NCBI GenBank assembly: GCA_051294375.1
Contig: JBJCIZ010000810.1
Location: 80,472 to 144,471, forward strand
Reading direction: 5' to 3'
Length of the DNA stretch: 64,000 nt
DNA from: Paraspadella gotoi
Taxonomy: Eukaryota; Chaetognatha
The notes under the pieces were generated by a model. That model was not told where the DNA came from. It saw only the letters and a program-made list of their open reading frames with translations, and ran no database searches. The number at the start of each line of letters is the position of its first letter. Positions within the stretch are counted from its first letter, which is position 1. A program made the translations under genes and the position numbers. Positions 63,220-64,000 of this stretch are shown piece after piece.

Positions 63220-63244
63220 NNNNNNNNNNNNNNNNNNNNNNNNN
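63220..63244. other. Assembly gap, 25 N
   Basis: Default-size gap between the BEL upstream block and repeat E copy 3. Confidence 0.97.
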
Positions 63245-63294
63245 ATCATGTCAAAACATCGAATTTTGCATGAATTATGCAAACAAAAAAATGA

Positions 63295-63425
63295 TGTCCG
63301 TCCGCCCGTCCGTCCGTCCCACCTTAGCAAAAAACTCCAATATCTCGTGATTGGATGGTTGGATTGGAATTAAATTTTGTGTGTGGGTAGGAAATGTGTG
63401 TGATTGAAGCTGGATATAAAGTTTC
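63295..63425 (+). repeat. Dispersed repeat E, copy 3 (subunit only)
   Basis: GTCCGTCCGTCCCACCTTAG, then CAAAAAACTCCAATA-TCGTGATTGGATGG and GGAATTAAATTTTGTGTG match 19325-19400 and 19550-19633. Confidence 0.7.
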
Positions 63426-63628
63426 GATGGAATCGTCGCGAGTGCGAAATTAGTTTAATCTTTTTGTATATTTCTAACCAATAATATATTTTACATTAAT
63501 AATAATTAGATTGTATAGAGTTTGAAAGAAATTTCTGTGCTGTGCTGCGTAGTAAATGTGTTGACACTTACTTTTGAATCTTTTATACTTATTTAACCAT
63601 AATTACTGAATTAATAGCATCCAGGGGC

Positions 63629-63850
63629 AAACGGACTCGATCGGTGTAACTTGCCCTCGCTGTCTTGCTTACGGCTTTTTCTGCCTTTCTTTCTCTCTTG
63701 ACCAATCCCAGAGAGCTGGCTTCCCTCGCGGGAATCGGAAACGGATTTGATCGCCTGTAACTTTCCTTCCCGCTCTGTCTTTGTTTGGCTTTTCTGCCCT
63801 TTCTTCTCTCTTGACCAATCAGCAGCAGGTGGCTTCCCTCGCCGGAATCG
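63629..63850 (+). repeat. Tandem duplication, 110 bp unit with CCAAT box
   Basis: AACGGACTCGATCGGTGTAA-CTT and AACGGATTTGATCGCCTGTAACTT begin units at 63629 and 63739. Each contains CTCTCTTGACCAATC (a CCAAT box) and ends TTCCCTCGC-GGAATCGG. Copies are about 80 % alike. The minus frame of 100 codons over it is not supported as a gene. Confidence 0.8.
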
Positions 63851-64000
63851 GACGGAGACATGATGAGAGGAAGAAACAGGCAGTCTTCCAACTACTCAAG
63901 CAACACCACACCATTTCACACAAATTCCAAGTTCACTGAACTATTTACTTTATATTTTAACCACTCGTTTCTTTATCACTCATACATTCTCCCTAGTTCT

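Overview
The window looks like repeat-dense, non-coding DNA from an animal nuclear genome. Three things support this: a BEL/Pao retroelement (a superfamily known only from Metazoa), Ty3/gypsy elements of CsRn1-like and Mag-like type, and abundant (CT)n/(GA)n, (CCGA)n and GTC microsatellites with AT-rich spacers. An invertebrate is likely; an arthropod such as a crustacean is my guess, not something the sequence proves. No complete host gene is visible. Six runs of N occur, five of exactly 25 bases and one of 206. Much of the sequence carries dense single-base indels typical of unpolished long reads, so many frameshifts may be assembly errors.

Layout. 1-10636: AT-rich spacer with a TTAGGG-like MITE, a 17-20 bp minisatellite, long (CT)n tracts and several dispersed repeats that recur later. 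10662-14845: a noisy tandem array of a ~71 bp satellite. 15283-19633: more dispersed repeats and a ~217 bp diverged tandem repeat. 19840-22254: promoter-like GC-richer DNA and an 860 bp direct tandem duplication. 24931-30209: a nearly complete CsRn1-like Ty3/gypsy element with near-identical LTRs, a tRNA-Trp-like primer site, CHCC-box gag, and a 919-codon open pol (RT, RNase H, D,D35E integrase, AT-hook tail). 30353-33760: tRNA-derived SINE, CCAAT/TATA motifs, possible minus-strand exon fragments, and a 400 bp (CCGA)n tract. 33790-37934: a second copy of the 23.9-28.0 kb segment, including the flank upstream of the LTR, so it is a segmental copy and not a second insertion.

38200-45769 and 45828-53376 are two ~7.5 kb direct copies of one segment, meeting at a 25-N gap. 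Each holds LTR-like promoter blocks, a 61 bp hairpin, a 17 bp minisatellite, purine minisatellites and the RNase H-integrase end of a BEL/Pao element lacking RT. Copy B continues into the integrase C-terminus, a polypurine tract and a 3' LTR (53961), followed by two SINE copies. 56648-57288 is the 5' end of a Mag-like element (short LTR, tRNA-Ser primer site, start of gag). 57726-62691 is a second BEL/Pao element on the minus strand whose protease is joined directly to the RT-RNase H connection, so RT is deleted. The right end holds a repeat shared with 10 kb and 19 kb and a 110 bp tandem duplication.

How the parts relate: the elements record repeated retroelement insertion, internal deletion and segmental copying. 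Only the pol at 27237-29996 is long and open enough to suggest recent activity. RT-less BEL derivatives would need enzymes supplied by other elements.
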